The notes below the pieces were generated by a model. It was given only the letters and a program-made list of their open reading frames with translations, searched no databases and was not told the DNA's origin. The position numbers were made by a program, and so were the translations under genes. From NCBI GenBank assembly GCA_913778205.1, contig CAJYUW010000023.1:1-64000 (forward strand): a DNA stretch of 64,000 bases, in the 5' to 3' direction. The stretch comes from an uncultured Curtobacterium sp. GTDB lineage: Bacteria > Actinomycetota > Actinomycetes > Actinomycetales > Microbacteriaceae. Position 1 is the first letter of the stretch. Each line of letters starts with the position of its first letter. Below, piece by piece: positions 61,737 through 64,000 of the stretch.

Positions 61737-62666
61737 ATGGCCTGGTACCTGGGCAAGCGCCTCCTGCAACTCATCCCCGTGTTCTTCGGGGCCACGTTCC
61801 TCATCTACTTCATGGTGTTCTCCCTGCCGGGGGACCCGATCGCCGCACTCTTCGGCGACCGGCAGCCCTCGCCGCAGGTGATCGAGCAGCTCCGGCAGCA
61901 GTACAACCTCGACAAGCCGTTCCTGGTGCAGTACTTCCTCTGGATCGGCGGCGTGTTCCGCGGCGACCTCGGCCTGACCTACTCGGGTCTGCCGGTCAGC
62001 TCGCAGCTCGCGCAGGCGTTCCCGATCACGGCTCGCCTGGCGATCCTCTCGCTGCTGTTCGAGTCGATCGCCGGCATCGTCGTCGGCGTGATCGCCGGAC
62101 TCCGGAAGGGCAAGCTCTTCGACGCGAGCGCCCTGGTCGTGAGCCTGCTGCTCATCTCCGTCCCGACGTTCGTCGTCGGCTTCCTGCTGCAGTACGTCTT
62201 CGGCATCAACCTCGGGCTGTTCCGGGTCACGGTGTCGAGCGACGCCCCGTGGTCGGAGCTCGTGCTCCCGGCGATCGTCCTCGCGACGGTGTCGTTCGCG
62301 TACATCGTGCGTCTGACCCGCGCCAGCGTGTCCGAGAACATGAGCGCCGACTTCGTGCGGACCGCGACGGCCAAGGGCCTGCCGCGCCGTCGGGTGATCG
62401 GGGTGCACATCTTCCGCAACTCGCTCATCCCCGTCGTGACCTACCTGGGCGTCGACATCGGCAACCTCATGGTCGGCGCGGTCGTCACCGAGGGCATCTT
62501 CAACATCCACGGCGTGGGTGGCACGGTGTTCCAGGCCGTCAAGCTCGGCGAGGGCCCCACGGTCGTGTCCTTCGTCGCCGTGATGGTCATCATCTTCATG
62601 CTCGCCAACCTCCTGGTCGACCTGCTCTACGCCGTCCTGGACCCGAGGATCCGCTATGCCAAGTAA
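61737..62666 (+). CDS. Peptide ABC transporter permease (OppB/DppB type)
   Basis: A 309-residue permease with six transmembrane segments. N-terminal WYLGKRLLQLIPVFFGATFL and the long LFGDRQPSPQVIEQLRQQYNLDKPFLVQY loop are typical of DppB. The EAA coupling loop is VRTATAKGLPRRRVIGVHIFRN. Weak ribosome site. Overlaps the next permease gene by 11 nt. Confidence 0.94.
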   Translation: MAWYLGKRLLQLIPVFFGATFLIYFMVFSLPGDPIAALFGDRQPSPQVIEQLRQQYNLDKPFLVQYFLWIGGVFRGDLGLTYSGLPVSSQLAQAFPITARLAILSLLFESIAGIVVGVIAGLRKGKLFDASALVVSLLLISVPTFVVGFLLQYVFGINLGLFRVTVSSDAPWSELVLPAIVLATVSFAYIVRLTRASVSENMSADFVRTATAKGLPRRRVIGVHIFRNSLIPVVTYLGVDIGNLMVGAVVTEGIFNIHGVGGTVFQAVKLGEGPTVVSFVAVMVIIFMLANLLVDLLYAVLDPRIRYAK

Positions 62667-63606
62667 CACCGAACCCCGCTCGGCGACGCACTACGTCGCC
62701 CCGATCGAGGAGACCCCGCTCCAGGCGATCGACCAGGTCGACGAGAGCGAGAAGACCCGCTCGACGTGGACCGACGCGTGGGACGCGATGAAGATCCGCC
62801 CGATGTTCTGGGTGTCGTCCGTCCTCATCCTGTTGATCATGCTGGTGGCGATCTTCCCGGGGCTCTTCGCCCACGTGGACCCGCGTGCCTTCGACCTGGC
62901 GAAGAGCAACGAGGGCCCCGAGCCCGGCCACCTCCTCGGCTTCAACCGCCAGGGCAACGACGTGTACGCCCGCACCATCTGGGGCACGCGCAACTCGCTC
63001 ATCGTCGGCGTCGTCGCGACGGTCCTCGTGTCGGTCGTGGGCATCGTCATCGGCGCCCTGGCCGGCTTCTTCGGCGGATGGCTCGACACCATCGTGTCCC
63101 GCATCGGCGACATCTTCTTCTCGATCCCGACCGTCCTCGGCGCGATCGTGATCATGTCGGTGATCCCGGCGCGGAACGCCCTGACGGTGTCGCTCGTCCT
63201 CGCGGCGTTCGCCTGGCCGCAGATCGCCCGCATCATGCGCGGCGCGGTCCTCAGCGCGAAGCAGTCCGATTACGTGACCGCCTCCGCCGCGCTCGGCGTC
63301 AGCCGGTTCACGACGCTGGTCCGCCACGTCATCCCGAACTCGCTCGCACCGGTCATCGTGGTCGCCACGGTCTCCCTCGGCACGTTCATCGTGGCGGAGG
63401 CGACACTGTCGTTCCTCGGCATCGGTCTGCCCGACTCCGCGCTCAGCTGGGGTCAGGACATCGGCAACGCGCAGGCGTCGATCCGCACCGCGCCGTCGAC
63501 GATCTTCTGGCCGTCCGCCGCCCTGTCCATCACCGTGCTCTCGTTCCTCCTCCTCGGTGACGTGGTCCGTGACGCACTCGACCCGAAGGCGAGGGCCCGC
63601 CGATGA
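62656..63606 (+). CDS. Peptide ABC transporter permease (OppC/DppC type)
   Basis: A 316-residue permease. A long N-terminal cytosolic segment precedes the first membrane helix (about residues 52-72), then GFNRQGNDVYARTIWGTRNSL and FFGGWLDTIVSRIGDIFFSIP, and the EAA loop TASAALGVSRFTTLVRHVIPN. OppC-type order after OppB. ATGA overlap with the ATPase gene. Confidence 0.94.
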   Translation: MPSNTEPRSATHYVAPIEETPLQAIDQVDESEKTRSTWTDAWDAMKIRPMFWVSSVLILLIMLVAIFPGLFAHVDPRAFDLAKSNEGPEPGHLLGFNRQGNDVYARTIWGTRNSLIVGVVATVLVSVVGIVIGALAGFFGGWLDTIVSRIGDIFFSIPTVLGAIVIMSVIPARNALTVSLVLAAFAWPQIARIMRGAVLSAKQSDYVTASAALGVSRFTTLVRHVIPNSLAPVIVVATVSLGTFIVAEATLSFLGIGLPDSALSWGQDIGNAQASIRTAPSTIFWPSAALSITVLSFLLLGDVVRDALDPKARARR

Positions 63607-64000
63607 GCGAGACACTGACCCAGCCGAACACCAGCCGCACCGGCGGCACCGGAGCCCCGCTGCTCGAGATCACGGACCTGCAGGTCGGGTTCAAGACGCA
63701 GAGCGGCTTCGTGTCGGCCGTCCGTGGCGCCAGCCTGACGCTCGAGCAGGGCGAGCGCCTCGCCATCGTCGGCGAGTCCGGTTCCGGCAAGTCCACGAGC
63801 GCGCAGTCGATCATCAAGCTCCTCCCCGGCACAGGTGCGGTGACCGGCGGCTCGATCAAGTTCAACGGGCGCGAGCTCGTCGGGCTGAGCGACCGGGAGA
63901 TGGCCGAGATCCGCGGGAAGGAGATCGGCTACGTCCCGCAGGACCCGATGTCGAACCTCAACCCGCTGTGGTCCATCGGCTTCCAGGTCGAGGAGGCGAT
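63603..64000 (+). CDS. Peptide ABC transporter ATP-binding protein, N-terminal part (cut by window end)
   Basis: Open to the window edge, 132 complete codons visible. Walker A GESGSGKSTSAQSI, Q-loop YVPQDPMSNLNPLW typical of OppD/DppD-type subunits. A short non-conserved N-terminus (SETLTQPNTSRTGGTGA) precedes the nucleotide-binding domain. The rest, and perhaps an OppF partner fused or following, lies outside. Confidence 0.92.
   Translation, partial: MSETLTQPNTSRTGGTGAPLLEITDLQVGFKTQSGFVSAVRGASLTLEQGERLAIVGESGSGKSTSAQSIIKLLPGTGAVTGGSIKFNGRELVGLSDREMAEIRGKEIGYVPQDPMSNLNPLWSIGFQVEEA

Overview
The window is high-GC actinobacterial chromosome, most likely Microbacteriaceae; Curtobacterium is my best guess from gene content and base composition, and that guess is inference. 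The actinobacterial signs are a mycothiol conjugate amidase, DUF4307, DUF4245 and DUF6264 proteins, a PIN-PhoH protein, many GTG starts, and many genes whose start codon lies 6-8 nt after a TANNNT box (apparently leaderless mRNAs). I see no rRNA, tRNA, CRISPR array, transposase or prophage.

Region by region. 0.2-10 kb: a large Ig-like/polytopic surface protein, the LemA-HtpX pair, an AlkX/YcaQ-type DNA glycosylase, an AI-2E-type permease, threonine ammonia-lyase and GreA. 10-28.6 kb: a housekeeping block whose order (greA, DUF4307, mca, small membrane protein, hemolysin III, uppS, phoH, fumC, DUF4245, xseB, xseA, ispH) parallels the Rv1080c-Rv1110 region of Mycobacterium tuberculosis as I remember it, followed by M18 aminopeptidase, the divergent fba/glpX pair and rmuC. 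28.7-40.9 kb: a complete nine-gene myo-inositol operon (iolC, Cgl0159-type barrel protein, iolA, iolB, iolD, iolE, iolG, a transaldolase-family gene, a second Gfo/Idh/MocA oxidoreductase), then a tautomerase and a convergent GntR/UTRA regulator that is the likely repressor. The operon seems to sit inside the conserved block, because a DnaQ-like exonuclease and ychF follow. 43-47.7 kb: a small accessory region with a LEM-3-like GIY-YIG nuclease, short orphan genes, and an XRE-nucleotidyltransferase fusion beside a decayed HEPN toxin. 47.8-54.7 kb: a cell-wall-binding-repeat protein, a PEP-mutase-family enzyme, a MalY-type aminotransferase, GNAT and FBP-domain proteins, and a BlaI/M56 pair. 54.7-59.5 kb: a tandem glycine riboswitch driving gcvT-gcvH-gcvP. 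59.5-64 kb: an oligopeptide ABC transporter operon with an elaborate upstream control region; its ATPase gene runs off the window.

How the parts work together. The iol genes take myo-inositol to acetyl-CoA and a glycolytic triose phosphate, with IolR-like control suggested by an operator that overlaps the iolC -35 box. The riboswitch should switch on glycine cleavage when glycine is abundant. fba and glpX are transcribed from one divergent promoter region.

The most distinctive non-coding content is two families of long intergenic palindromes. One has a GGAGGCNCGG arm and at least six copies. The other is a 60-nt hairpin with 23-bp arms whose two copies differ by compensating base changes. 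Several local tandem duplications have altered gene ends or promoters (uppS, the Cgl0159-type gene, glpX, the DUF6264 gene).
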